In this document: in pieces, positions 11,700-22,399 of the stretch
Layout of the letters: each line of letters begins with the position of its first letter
How positions within the stretch are numbered: the stretch's first letter is position 1
Assembly: GCA_946807835.1 (NCBI GenBank)
Contig: OX327710.1
Span: forward strand, 16,232,501 to 16,296,500
Direction: 5' to 3'
Source: Ailanthus altissimus
Taxonomy: Eukaryota > Streptophyta > Magnoliopsida > Sapindales > Simaroubaceae
DNA: 64,000 nucleotides
Made by a program: the position numbers and the translations under genes
Notes under the pieces: generated by a model
Seen by the model: only the letters and a program-made list of their open reading frames with translations
The model's database searches: none
Told to the model about the DNA's origin: nothing

Positions 11700-12030
11700 A
11701 CAAAGTTTATACTCCAGCCATATACATATGATCATAAATTAATGGATGGTTTACTTATATCTACATTCAATGGCAAAGGAGAACCAATACGTCCATTTAG
11801 AGATCCAAAGACAGGACACTACTATTAGGACAAGGATTGTCAATGTAAACTGTACCTTGAGGATCTGTTCTCCGATGATGAATATCATTTCAGCAGAAAA
11901 AGGAAAAACAAAAAGAAAAGTCCTCAACAACTTCTAAAAGAAAGATACGACAAGGGTGATCCAGATGTTGAATTGTTAGAACATCCCTCAGAAAAATTTG
12001 ACTATTATGTCACATATTCCAAATAGAAAC
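11700..12030 (+). pseudogene. endogenous caulimovirid: coat / zinc-binding region
   Basis: Region between movement protein and protease in the polyprotein order. A short Cys-containing segment followed by a basic KRKNKKK stretch (about 11840-11930) fits the coat-protein C-terminus with its nucleic-acid-binding tail. Similarity is weak and the frame is interrupted, so the assignment rests mainly on position. Confidence 0.45.
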
Positions 12031-12039
12031 CTACACCTA

Positions 12040-12440
12040 TTAAAACCCTTACATTCTTCCTCCAAAATACTGGAAATCCTATAACCAAACTTTTCATGCA
12101 GCTAATGACCAACTCTTCACTGTGACCATAATCAGTAAAACAATGTATCTTGAAATTTTTCCAGGATTCAAAATTACTTATAAACTCCTTAAATCTGATC
12201 TCCCTGGTAAAGACATTATTATCGAATTTGATCTTATCCAAAACATTTTAGAAAAAAAAGTTCAGACTAGGCCCAATGGGCTTAAATTCAAGGATTGTTT
12301 TCTCCCTTGGTTACAAGTACCCAACTATTTTTTCTTTGACTTACTCAACCCAGTCTTCGAACAATTAAAAGCCCAGTTAGCAACCAACAGTCATACTGAA
12401 TTTCTTTTGAAGTGTCCCAATCCTTTATAGACCAACTCAA
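12040..12440 (+). pseudogene. endogenous caulimovirid: protease-to-RT linker
   Basis: An open stretch at 12122-12430 lies where the retropepsin-like aspartic protease and the linker to RT are expected. The catalytic Asp motif is not clearly visible; the identification comes from order and from the flanking domains. Confidence 0.45.
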
Positions 12441-12479
12441 CCTTCGTTGTTACCCTTTCTTTCGAAAAAGGTGTTGATG

Positions 12480-13192
12480 TTAATCTTACCAAAGCCAGTC
12501 ATCTGGGTATGAATTCAAACCACTTACAATTAGCCTCAAGTGAGTTAATGCAGTTATTGCATGAAGGACTTAAATAGTCTACATCTTCCCAATAAGCCTA
12601 TCAGGCCTTTTACGTCAATAAAATGAGTGAACAAATTAGAGAAAAACCCCGATTGGTGATTAATTATCAGCCTTTAAACCATTTCCTCTAGGATGAAAAT
12701 TTTCCATTGCCCAATCAACGTGCCATGTTTTCAAAAATTGCTCAAGAAAAATTGATTTCAAAGTTCAATCTCAAATCAGGATTTTGGCAGCTTGGCATCC
12801 ACCTAGATGATCAACCCAAAACAGCTTTTTTTATACCAACCCATTATTATTAGTGGACTATTATGCCTTTTGGTTTAAAAACAGCCCCGTCTCTATTTCG
12901 AAAAGCTATGATGAAAGTCTTTGACCCTATCCAGCATAGTACATTAATTTATATTGATGACATTTTATTATTCTCAGTTGATTTAGATTCACACTACAGA
13001 CTTCTATTGCATTTTGGAACCTTACTACAATACCATGGTATTATGATTTCTCCCACTAAATGCCAAGTGGACTACCATAAAATTTATTTCCTTGGTATGC
13101 ACATTCAAAATAGCACATATACTTTACAGTCCCACATTACTAGCCAACTCCTCACTTTTCCAAACTCACAACTCACTAAAATACAACTTTAG
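12480..13192 (+). pseudogene. endogenous caulimovirid: reverse transcriptase
   Basis: RT domain of the integrated pararetrovirus. Visible motifs in order: LVINYQPLN at about 12653, FPLPNQ at about 12700, SGFWQL region at about 12775, MPFGLKTAPSLF at 12863, and the catalytic YIDDILLFS at 12951-12977. The stretch 12863-13192 is open and the YIDD box is intact, but upstream parts carry stops (for example the TAG codons near 12577 and 12690). The layout agrees with caulimovirid pol rather than Ty3 LTR elements: no integrase follows and a movement-protein region precedes it. Confidence 0.85.
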
Positions 13193-13229
13193 CATTCTTC
13201 GACATCATTAATTATATGGCCGATGTTAT

Positions 13230-13755
13230 TCCAAAGTTAGCCCATATGACAAAGCAACTTTATTTGATGCCGAAGAAAAACCACCCCCCTGGACAGAGGA
13301 CCGAACAACAGCTGTTAAAACACTAAAGAAACTTGCATTAACTTTACCTCCTTTACAGATCCCTTCTGATGGATGACGAATCATTCAGACAGATGCTAGT
13401 GATCTTTATAAGGGTGTTATTCTGATTAAAGAAAAGAAGGAAAAAAGACAAATCTGTGAATACAAAAGTGGAGCCTTTTCTAGCTTAGAAATCCATTATC
13501 ATAGTACATTCAAGGAAATTTTAGCTGTTAAGAGTGCCATTGAAAATTTTGAGTTCCACTTCATTGGACACCAATTTTTTATTGAACTCGACATGTCCAC
13601 TTTTTCCAAGATGCTTGAATTCAAACAAAAAAGAATCTCAAACCAGTAGCTACTCAGATGGCAAAAATGGTTTGCTAACTATTCCTTTAAAATTAAACAT
13701 CTTAAAGGAAAAGACAATATTTTGGCAGCTTTTCTCTCAAGAAACCCTATAAATA
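13230..13755 (+). pseudogene. endogenous caulimovirid: RNase H
   Basis: RNase H1 domain following the RT. QTDASD at about 13388-13405 and the later LKGKDNILAAFLS-like end (13690-13745) are typical of the caulimovirid polyprotein end. Frames change repeatedly. No integrase domain follows, as expected for a pararetrovirus. Confidence 0.7.
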
Positions 13756-15060
13756 CCAATGACTCACAAAACCAAATCACAAAGTCCTTACAAAATAATC
13801 CCAGATTTTCACCATTTCCATCATGAATACCATTACCAAAAATCCACCTGTAACACATGTTCCCCTCGAGCTCCCAAATCTTCTCAAACCAAGAACCTTA
13901 TACCTTCAGCCCCCAGCCTCATCAAATTTTATGCTGAACAGGCTACCTAGAAAAAAGATCAACCGTATTAGGCGGTCTAAATTTTCACCCTAAATACCCA
14001 TTTTTTAACATTTCCAGTTTTGATTCTCCTCACACATGGTCTGATCCAGCCTTGTATACGCTCTGGTATTTACTAAACTTATACACCATTGCCATAGAAT
14101 TCCCTATTCTCCTAATGACAAAATAGCTTCGTACTCAACCAAATCTGAATCATCTAGCAGCCAAGTTCCTACAATAGTTTCACCCTATTTCCTGGTGGTA
14201 TTATACGTTTGCTTGTTTTCTAAACAGACAGTCTCAGTTCTCACATAAATTCCTGAAGACAATTTTTTTCTTTCAACAAAAAGGTATAATAATGTTCGAT
14301 ATAGAAATCCAATATTATCTTACCGTTTAAGAATATTTTATTCTTTTCTATTCCTTAAAAAATAATGCTGAAGAACACAGAGCAGAAATTAGGATATTAG
14401 AAAAAAAGCACTTGCTGAGAAGAACCAGACAATCCTTCTATCTGTTTGGATATCTGCGGAAGACCAAGCCCCATGCGAAGTCATCCTAAAAGAATTATAA
14501 AGTCATATTCAAAATGAAATCTCAAATTATAACCATAAAAAGGAAAACCCATGTTCAACACGCTTGAGTGACCAACTACACCCAACACCATCACTCAATG
14601 AGTCTTCTATACGATAAAGAATACTTGGACCCAAACTCTTTTCCATAACCACAAATGCCCCACCAAAGTTTGATATCAGTGACTCAACAACCCAATCTTA
14701 ATCTCTCATTATTCCAAGATGCCCAGCCCCCACCAATAGATAGTGAAATCCAGCATGAAATCACAAATGTCATCCAGACAACAGAAGACCCAGACCCAGA
14801 CTTTAGTCAATTATTGACTCCATGGTACACCCAGCTAGAGCCATCAAACGTATGAGACCCAATTAAGAAATGGGGTGCTAGTGTTGACAAGCAGTACTCC
14901 CACAGATATAACAGTGACTCCAGTAATTGGTCTCCTATCAGTCTATAACCCATGTGAAGAATCTGTTTTTCTACCAAATGCTACCTTTCACATGGACGAT
15001 GTTTAATTATTAAAGTCATGTTTAATTATTAAAGTATTCTAGTGTGCTTTGTTTACTTTT
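13756..15060 (+). pseudogene. endogenous caulimovirid: downstream region
   Basis: Sequence after the polyprotein with short open stretches (13759-13950, 14655-14855). Composition (Pro/Gln/Ser-rich, with a codon pattern like the region before it) suggests it belongs to the same integrated virus, perhaps a second ORF as in florendoviruses. No conserved domain was recognised. Confidence 0.4.
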
Positions 15061-15178
15061 AGGGTATGCTTTATCTATTGGTCTGTGTGTAATATTTGCA
15101 TAATAATATTAGTATGCTTTAGATAAAATTTGGACAAATGTCCATGATGGGATCCATCTCTAAATGGCCTTTCTTCCC

Positions 15179-15236
15179 TATATAAGAAGGCCTAACTTCA
15201 CCTTGTAATGATAAAAAAACAAAATTCATAAATAAA
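15179..15236 (+). promoter_or_regulatory. 35S-like promoter/terminator region of caulimovirid relic
   Basis: TATATAAG at 15179-15186, followed about 45 bases later by AATAAA at 15231-15236. This close TATA-then-poly(A) arrangement is the caulimovirid pattern for the terminally redundant genomic RNA, and it lies downstream of the coding region as expected. A weak primer-site-like TGTTATCAGACC is at about 15412-15423. Confidence 0.45.
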
Positions 15237-15239
15237 AAG

Positions 15240-16325
15240 AAAGCTGTGTCTTCTCTAAATTGTTGAGTTCCTTTAGTTCCCAAAGCAAGTTTAAATATAG
15301 GATAGCTTAACTGGACTCTAATTAAAAAAAAAAGGAAAGTATGCTCTGTAATTGCCTCATTGAGGATCCTCTGCATTAGAAATCCATCTTGGCTTTGATT
15401 CGAAAAGAGGGTTGTTATCAGACCTCAACACAATAAGTCCCGTCATAGGCAAGAAGGACGTCAAAGGGTAAATGCTTGAGACTGATATTAACCACCTAAA
15501 TGTAGTAACTCTTTTATGTAAGTACAAGCATCTAGTCTTGATATCTCTATTTTCCAAGCAAGTCGCTACTTAATATGCATTCCATTTATATTGTAAAATC
15601 CATTCTGACTTAAAACATAGGTATACAAACTCGGGAATCAAAATTCAGCTAAGAGTGTGGTTACACCTGAAGAAATTTTGATGAGTTATAATAGTAATAA
15701 AAGTTCAATGCTATATTTGTTAGAAGACATTGTATTAAAGATGCCAATATTTATTTGTTTTATAAACTATAAAAAATAATATTACACTTGCCAAATTTTA
15801 ATTTTAAAATTTTCATAACAGCATATTAATTATTTATTGAATGATTAATTTTGTAACTTTTAAAATTACCTATTACATTATTTTATCATCTAATAGTTAC
15901 TTGATATCACAAAATTTATATCTCAACTAATATATTACTAATTAATGATTACCATTGGTTATGTAGTTATTTATTTTTTCATTTTATTAAAGTGATAGTT
16001 ATAAATTACCCATCAATAATGAATACATCAAATATTACATTAATTGGGATATAAATTTTTTATCCCAACTATATATAAACATAGTATTACTACATAAAAT
16101 ATTAGGTGAATTCTCAGAACTTATTAAGGACAAAGACAATTTTACTCCTAGAATTTAGCCTAATAAATAATTTTGACCTAATTAGATTTAAAATACCTAA
16201 TTTTATCATAGTCCATTAATTTTTCTATTGTTTTAAACAAAATATACTCTTTTACAATTTAAATGATTTATTTACCCTTTAACTTAAGTGTATAATGAAC
16301 TAAACTTTGGATATGTTTTAGAATC
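15240..16325. other. AT-rich intergenic sequence
   Basis: The first part (to about 15560) may be caulimovirid leader. The remainder is AT-rich with no recognised genes. A segment at about 16172-16225 is repeated at 19891-19944 on the other side of the copia element. Confidence 0.4.
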
Positions 16326-16330
16326 TTATC
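16326..16330. other. target-site duplication TTATC, left
   Basis: TTATC directly before the left LTR; identical TTATC follows the right LTR at 19839-19843. A perfect 5-bp duplication is the normal copia length. Confidence 0.85.
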
Positions 16331-17040
16331 TGTTGAAAAAAATAAATTTGGTATATTCTGATACCAAATGTTGAATTCCAGGCTTCATAGCTCTAATACC
16401 ACAAGAATAATAGTACCATATATATGAATAGTAACTATATAAATAATATCCATATGAATAGTATTTCATCTACTATTCTACAACCAGAACAACCTTGGTC
16501 TGATACAAATCTTTGAACACAAAGAAGCACACATGAGAACACTTTTATATTAATACAAAACTCATTTATACATAACACTAGTATAAATATTTACAATCAC
16601 TCACTTTCATCTTCTCTCACAACACTCACAAACTCTTACCCTTCTCTCAATCTCTCATTTTCTTTCTCTCAAGATATACACAATGAAGAGAAGATTATTC
16701 TGAAGAGAGGGCTATACTGAAACTGATGAGGTTATTCTCTATTTATAAGAAGCCGTTGCTGCTATTCATTTAGTAGCCACTCCTATGCATTTGGTAGACT
16801 CTCTTATACATTTAGTAGGCTCTCATATTCATTTAGTAGGCTATCATATTCATTTAGTAGGCATTACTATACATTTTGTATGCATTACTATTAATTTGGT
16901 AGGCACTACTATTTATTTGGTAGGCACCCATACTTTTCTTTATTTTCTATTTAGCTAACTTTCTATTTTTCTCTTTATATTGATTTTCGTCATATACTAT
17001 TGATATGGTGGTGAAGAGAATTAGGCTTGATATTTTAACA
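16331..17040 (-). repeat. 3' LTR of non-autonomous copia (710 bp)
   Basis: Plus-strand left edge TGTTGAAAAA, right edge TTTTAACA; homologous along most of its length to 19204-19838. It is about 75 bp longer, mainly because of extra copies of a CATTTAGTAGGCTCTCATATT-like unit at 16760-16930. Confidence 0.85.
16760..16930. repeat. ~22-bp tandem repeat in LTR
   Basis: About seven to eight degenerate units of the form TATTCATTTAGTAGGC(T/A)CTC. The matching position in the sister LTR (about 19660-19735) has only about three. Confidence 0.8.
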
Positions 17041-17052
17041 TTACCCCTCAAC
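17041..17052 (-). other. polypurine tract of non-autonomous copia
   Basis: Minus strand reads TTGAGGGGTAA directly before the 3' LTR start TGTTAAAATATC, the expected plus-strand primer position. Confidence 0.7.
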
Positions 17053-17059
17053 ACTGACT

Positions 17060-17990
17060 CTCTTTTAAATTCTCTTTTGTTGGCATCTATAACATTCTCA
17101 TCTCCAACAACTTTCTTAACACTTGTGTTGTTCTTATCATCAGCAAGTTCTTAAGCCTCTATGGCAATTGTATCCTTGGTGTTATTCTTATCGTGATCAA
17201 ACCTTTCATGTTTATTACTCAAGTGCTTATGCTTAAAGGTACCACCATTATACACATTAAACTTTTGAATTAAACTTTTAACTTCTTGTATACGTTTGCT
17301 CAACTCCTTCAGTTTGGTAAATTTCTTGGCATTTTTGTCTCTTGCTAATTCTTCCTTCATCTTCTTGCATTGTTTGACAAGTTTCTTGTTTAGTTCTCTC
17401 ATTTTAATACACTTTGCCTTATTATCACTTGGTTCAATATATGAGTGGTACATATTCTTTCATTTGTTTGTTTTTAGTATGAGACTTACCGTTTCACTAT
17501 CTTTCTTGTTACTAAACTCTTTCAACTTAAGAGTTTCAACTCTTAGTGCAATCACCATAATTTTAGCGACATTAATCCCATTTACCATAGCTTACTTACA
17601 CAGCACCATATCTTCTTTAATAACTTTAAAAATTTTGTGTAGCTCCTCTATTTAAGCTTTGTCCATGATAGAATAGGTATTCTCTTGAGATTTCTTGATC
17701 CAATCCTGTTGCTTAATAACACAACTCTCAATGGATGTGTCATTGAGTTAGCGCAGCTCATCCTCTTAAGTGTCGATGTCCACTTCGAGCTTCTTTACTT
17801 GTTACTTCAAATCCATAAGGCAATTTGTTGTCTTTATGTTAACATTATTTTGCTTTGAATTACCACTCCATTTAGCTTCATCTTTATCAATGTCATCATC
17901 GACATTCTTATCATCATTCTCCTCATCAATATCCTCAATTATAAACTCATTAAAATTGAGTTTTTGTTCTTTAGATGGGAGTTGCTCTTA
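17060..17990 (-). pseudogene. coiled-coil tail downstream of copia gag
   Basis: Minus-strand reading gives acidic and Lys/Glu-rich segments. The longest open piece (17453-17151) contains MRELNKKLVKQCKKMKEEL and LKELSKRIQEVKSLI, heptad-rich and probably coiled coil. It sits where integrase would begin in an autonomous element. Whether it is part of gag or acquired filler cannot be told; stops at 17760 and 17990 break the frame. Confidence 0.5.
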
Positions 17991-19014
17991 GGACTAAGTA
18001 ATTATATACCTCAAACATTCTGAGTCGATAATCCAATCTTCTTTATAATCAATTAGTTCAGCGATTATTATTGAGAGTGATATGTAATCCTTTTCTAAAG
18101 CGATAAACGCTTTAGCATCCCACTCATCTTCACTTTCTTTTGTGTTTGAGGTTGCAGCATTACCCTTAGGAGACTTTTTCTTTGACTAGTAGTCTTTTGC
18201 CATGTGGCCTATTTTTTTTTCATAATTATAGCATTTTCCTTTAAACATTTTCTTTTGGTTGAATTAGCTACCATTACCATGAGCCCTATATGCCCCACTG
18301 TTTGTGAGCTATATTCTTGATGAATTTTTAACTTGTCATCATCTCTTTTAGATCCTCTATCTGCCCATCGGTTAAATCAACCTATTTTTTTGTCAATATA
18401 AAGTGTTTCTTCATCATTTTTTAATAAGATCTCACCCATTTGCTTGGAAACCTCTCTTGATTAGCAAGCAAATTATCAAATTCAATCAGAGATGGTTGGG
18501 TTGGTCAGTCTTGTACAATAGTTATAAAACTTCTATATTCGGGCCTCAAACCATGGATAATAATTCTTTTCATCCTAAATTCAGGAATAGCAGTGGTAGG
18601 ATCTCATTCAGATATTTCGCGGCATAAGAAATGTACTTTTGTGAAGTATTGTTTAATCATCATGTTGCATTGTGCTACCGATAATAGCTCATTCTCTAGA
18701 AGTTGTAACCGCGTGTTGTTTTTCTTTGAGAAGAGTGATGCAAAAGTGTCTCATGCTTTATTTGGCATCTTCGCCTTCTTTATGTGCTTTAATATTTCTT
18801 CTTCAACTGTGGTCTTAATGGCAAACATAGCTTTACTAGCTTTCACCTTCCACTTCTTTAAAATGGCTTCATCTGTTGGTTGAATTACTTCATTTCCACT
18901 AACTATTTCTCAAAGTTCTTGGCCTTCTAGGAAAGACTCCATCAACATCGTCCAAGTATTGTAATTCTGGTTGTTAAGCTTCTTAATTTCTCCGATTATT
19001 TGAAGGTCACCCAT
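17990..19014 (-). pseudogene. copia gag with zinc knuckle and protease start
   Basis: Minus-strand frame from ATG at 19012-19014: LNNQNYNTWTMLMESFLEGQEL (gag start, FDGxNYxxW type), KWKVKASKAMFAIKTTVEEE, LLENELLSVAQC, and a zinc-knuckle relic with CYNYEKKIGHMAKD (last Cys changed) near 18210-18250. Then comes DWIIDSECLRYI at about 18010-18045, where autonomous copia proteases read DWIIDSGCSxH, so the active-site context is altered. Several stops interrupt it. Gag forms the particle; the element lacks pol. Confidence 0.75.
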
Positions 19015-19189
19015 TGTGTCAACAAAACTTCAATAATGTTGAAAAAGCTTGATCTCGAACTACAAATTTGTAGAGTTCCAAACTCCTCACAACTTAAATA
19101 AAGCTTCACCAACATCAATCTCTGACTGTCTCGTTGTTACTCTTAACAGCCACTATTCATACAACTATACTAGGCTCTGATCGAACCAA

Positions 19190-19201
19190 GCTCTGATACC
19201 A
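19190..19201 (-). other. primer-binding site (initiator Met tRNA)
   Basis: Minus strand reads TGGTATCAGAGC perfectly, immediately inside the 5' LTR. Confidence 0.9.
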
Positions 19202-19203
19202 AG

Positions 19204-19838
19204 TATTGAAAAAATAATTTGGTATGCTCTAATACCAAGTATTGAAAAAATAATTTGGCATGCTCTAGTACCAAATGTTGAATTCCAAGATCCATAGCTC
19301 TGATACTGCAAGAATAATGGTACCGTATATATGAACAGTAGTCGTATTAATAGTATCTTTATGAACAATATTTCATCTACTGTTCTATAACCAAAACAAC
19401 CTTGCTCTGATACAAATCTTTGAACACAACGAAGCATACATGAGAACACTTTTATATTAATACAAAACTCACTAATACATAACACTAGTATAAGTGTTTA
19501 TAGTCACTCACTTTCATCTTCTCTCACAACACTCACAAACTCTTACCTTTATATTAATCTCTCATGTTCTTCCTCTCAAGACATACACAATGAAGAGAAG
19601 ATTATTCTGAAGAGAGAGCTATACTAAAATTGAGATTATCCTCCATTTATAGGAAATCATAGCTCATATTCATTTGGTTGGAATTCCTATGCATTTGGTA
19701 GACTCTACTATTTATTTGGTAGGCACCCATACTTTTCTTCATTTTTCATTTAGCCAACTTTCTATTTTTCTCTTCATATTGATTTTTTCATATACTATTA
19801 ATATAGTGATGAAGAGAGTCAGGGTTGATATTTTAACA
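19204..19838 (-). repeat. 5' LTR of non-autonomous copia (635 bp)
   Basis: Partner of 16331-17040. Its inner end carries a local duplication of about 38 bp (TATTGAAAAAATAATTTGG at 19204 and again near 19240) not seen in the other LTR. The outer end TTTTAACA is at 19831-19838. Confidence 0.85.
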
Positions 19839-19843
19839 TTATC
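19839..19843. other. target-site duplication TTATC, right
   Basis: Identical to 16326-16330. Confidence 0.85.
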
Positions 19844-22080
19844 CATTTACTATTTTTGAACAAGTGGCGAAATCTCATCCATATTTTATATAATTTGACC
19901 TAATTAGATTTAAAATACTCAATTTCATCTTAGTCCATTAATTGTATTCTTCTCCCCACTTTTGAGACCTCTTCAAGTAATCCATTTATGAAAAAAAAAA
20001 TCACTATCACATAGATCATAAATTTTTGAGTCCAATGATATCAATTTTGACTCAAATTATCATTGATCAGTTGTAGCCAAGCAGCTAGTCGGCAATAATG
20101 GCAGCACCAGTGGCCTCTGCTTCCATTTTTAGGCGTTGTTCTGAAAGTTAGTTAACATTAAAATTTATGTGTAACTAGACTAGAAAGCGCTTATTTAGTT
20201 TAAATTAAAAAGAAAAATAAACAACCAAAGTAAAATTTGGTGTTTTGAATATAATTGGAACAAAATTATTTATTAAGCTCTAGAGTAAAATTATCCTTAT
20301 CACAACTTACTAAGTAATAATACAATAACTTTTATTAAAAAGAAATTTAAAAAATAATTGATATTTAAAAAATCATAAATATGTTATTAGTACGAAAATT
20401 CATGGAGACCCACTATTTGGAGAGGGAGGGGCTCAAAATTGACCCTAAAAAAAAAGTTTAAATTCTAGCAAATGCCGTCAAACTCTACAATCTTTACATT
20501 AAAATTTTTATTCCTCGATTCTTAGAAATATTTAGTATTTTTATGAAGCTTTGAATTTGAAAATTAAAATATAAATTTAAAGTAAACCATCTTAAAACTA
20601 AACTTCTTAATAGTTTTAAATAAATAAATCTATCATATAAAAGGTTTTAGAAAAAAAAATACTCTTTTGTTGTTAAAAAACAAGTATCATCTATCCTTTG
20701 CATGATTTTATTAACGAAAGTATTAATATATCGAAATTATAAAATTTAGTTGGAGTATCATTTTTATTTTGGTTAAATCATTAAAATTATAAAAATAATG
20801 AATACCTTAAATTTTGTGATATTTCTACCCATATTTTATATAATAACTTTCTACTTGTAATACGCCCATAAAATATTTAAAATATTAAATAAAATTTAAT
20901 TATTTATAAAATGACCTCACTATTTAACATTTATAATATTCTTCTTTTATTTTTTTTTCTAACAAGCCTTTTTATGATCATTTGTTTTTCATTTAAGAAG
21001 CAATATCTTTCAAGTAGAATCATAATATTGTCGAAAAGAAACGTAAAAATCAATATAAAATTTAATTTTTTTTCTATTAAGTTCTTTTCTGTTGTATATA
21101 TCTTTTCATTGTTTGAAATATTATATATATTTAAGATATATTTTAATTTAAGAAAAATACAAGTATATAAATAAAAAATTAATATTTATGATATAAATGT
21201 TTTTAAATTTATATAAATAATTATTAAATTAGTATTCTTATTTTTTTAATTATTTTATTTAAGTGTAAAACTAAAAAAATGAAAAGATTTAAGAAATGAA
21301 GTGTCATTTGGGGGAATTATCACCACATTTTAATACATAGTCAAATGAATTATCATTGTTTGAATTATCCTATTTGTAAAATGAAGTGTTGAGGAGCCCT
21401 TGCCCCTCCTCTTAATCTCAACTTGATCGGTTAGATTTAGAATTCGGTGCTAAGATTTGAGGCTTGGATAAAGTGCTTCCTTGAATTTTGACTTAACCTT
21501 AAGAACCCAAGACTTGATCTCCTAGTTTTGGAACTCGATGCTAAAACTTGATATGTAACATTGTGAATTAAGGTGTGCACCACCCCCCATTCTTTTTCAA
21601 AATAGAAAAATATTTAGAAATAACTCTAAAATTTGATAAATATATTTTTTTAGCCACTTTTCAATTATCTATTCTTATTAGCTAAATAAACTGTAAATAG
21701 ATATATTTGCTATCGTATGCATAATATAGTAGTAAAGAAAACGTTTGAACCAAAATCTAACAAATGCAAACTTAATTTAAGTCAATCCATCTCCAAAAAT
21801 ATATTTTAATATTTCATATTGGAGATAAATAGATTTAAAGTTGTAAAACATCTTCTTTAGGTAAGAAATATTTCTTTCGTGTTATGTATTTTCTGTCATA
21901 TATATTCAAAATGTTATATTTGTTAGATTTGTTAAAAGTTATGATTATCATAACATGAATACATATGAAAATATAATTGTAGTGTATAATGGTGAATTTT
22001 AGAAGATAAATGAGGTTGAATAAGAGAAAAATGTGATGATGGAAAAAAATGAGAAAAACATGGAGTTGCATTGCAAGTAC
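19844..22080. other. AT-rich intergenic sequence
   Basis: Long AT-rich tracts without recognisable genes. A segment at 19891-19944 repeats 16172-16225. The open stretch at 20911-21174 is low-complexity Phe/Ile/Lys-rich translation of AT-rich DNA and is not supported as a gene. Confidence 0.5.
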
Positions 22081-22084
22081 TGTA

Positions 22085-22335
22085 CTCGTGATTGTTGCTG
22101 AGATGCCACAATCGCATCTCGAGCTTAAGATGTGATGTCCTATTAATCATGGCATCTCAGGCTTGAGATGTAATGTGCGATTGGCCATGGCATCTTAGGC
22201 CCAAGATGCCAGGCCAAGATGTTATTGTGGTATTTTTGCCATCGCATCTTAGGCCTGAGATGTCACAATAGTCGAGATGCCAACAATTGCATCTCGACAC
22301 AGTCATCTTTAAACTCGCATATCTCGCGCCTTAGG
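22085..22335. repeat. palindromic CATCTC/GAGATG repeat cluster
   Basis: About nine occurrences of GCATCT(C/T)AGGC- or GAGATGC-like halves, often paired into palindromes such as CATCTCAGGCTTGAGATG and CATCTTAGGCCTGAGATG, spaced 20-45 bases. It lies directly before the MULE N-terminal relic and may be part of its terminal region. Confidence 0.75.
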
Positions 22336-22399
22336 CATTGTAATTTTATGGGTTTTTTTTTTAAATTATGATTTTTAAATTTTTTAAATTTTTAATTAT

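Larger units (their letters stand above)
16331..19838 (-). mobile_element. complete non-autonomous copia element (3.5 kb)
   Basis: A full element on the minus strand: 5' LTR at 19204-19838, primer site 19190-19201, gag remnant 19014-17990, coiled-coil tail to 17060, polypurine tract at 17041-17052, 3' LTR 16331-17040, flanked by TTATC target duplications. The 2.15-kb interior holds gag plus the start of the protease only; integrase, RT and RNase H are absent. It would have depended on enzymes from another element. The gag frame has several stops, so it is now dead. Confidence 0.85.

Noticed and set aside
15340..15425. Primer-site-like TGTTATCAGACC after the caulimovirid promoter
   Set aside because: Two differences from the tRNA-Met complement and no supporting leader structure; mentioned only as a weak possibility.
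20911..21174. Possible small membrane protein
   Set aside because: Phe/Ile/Leu-rich translation expected from AT-rich DNA; no upstream promoter or homologue pattern.
22085..22335. CRISPR-like array
   Set aside because: Spacing is irregular, repeats are degenerate palindromes and the setting is a plant nuclear genome.
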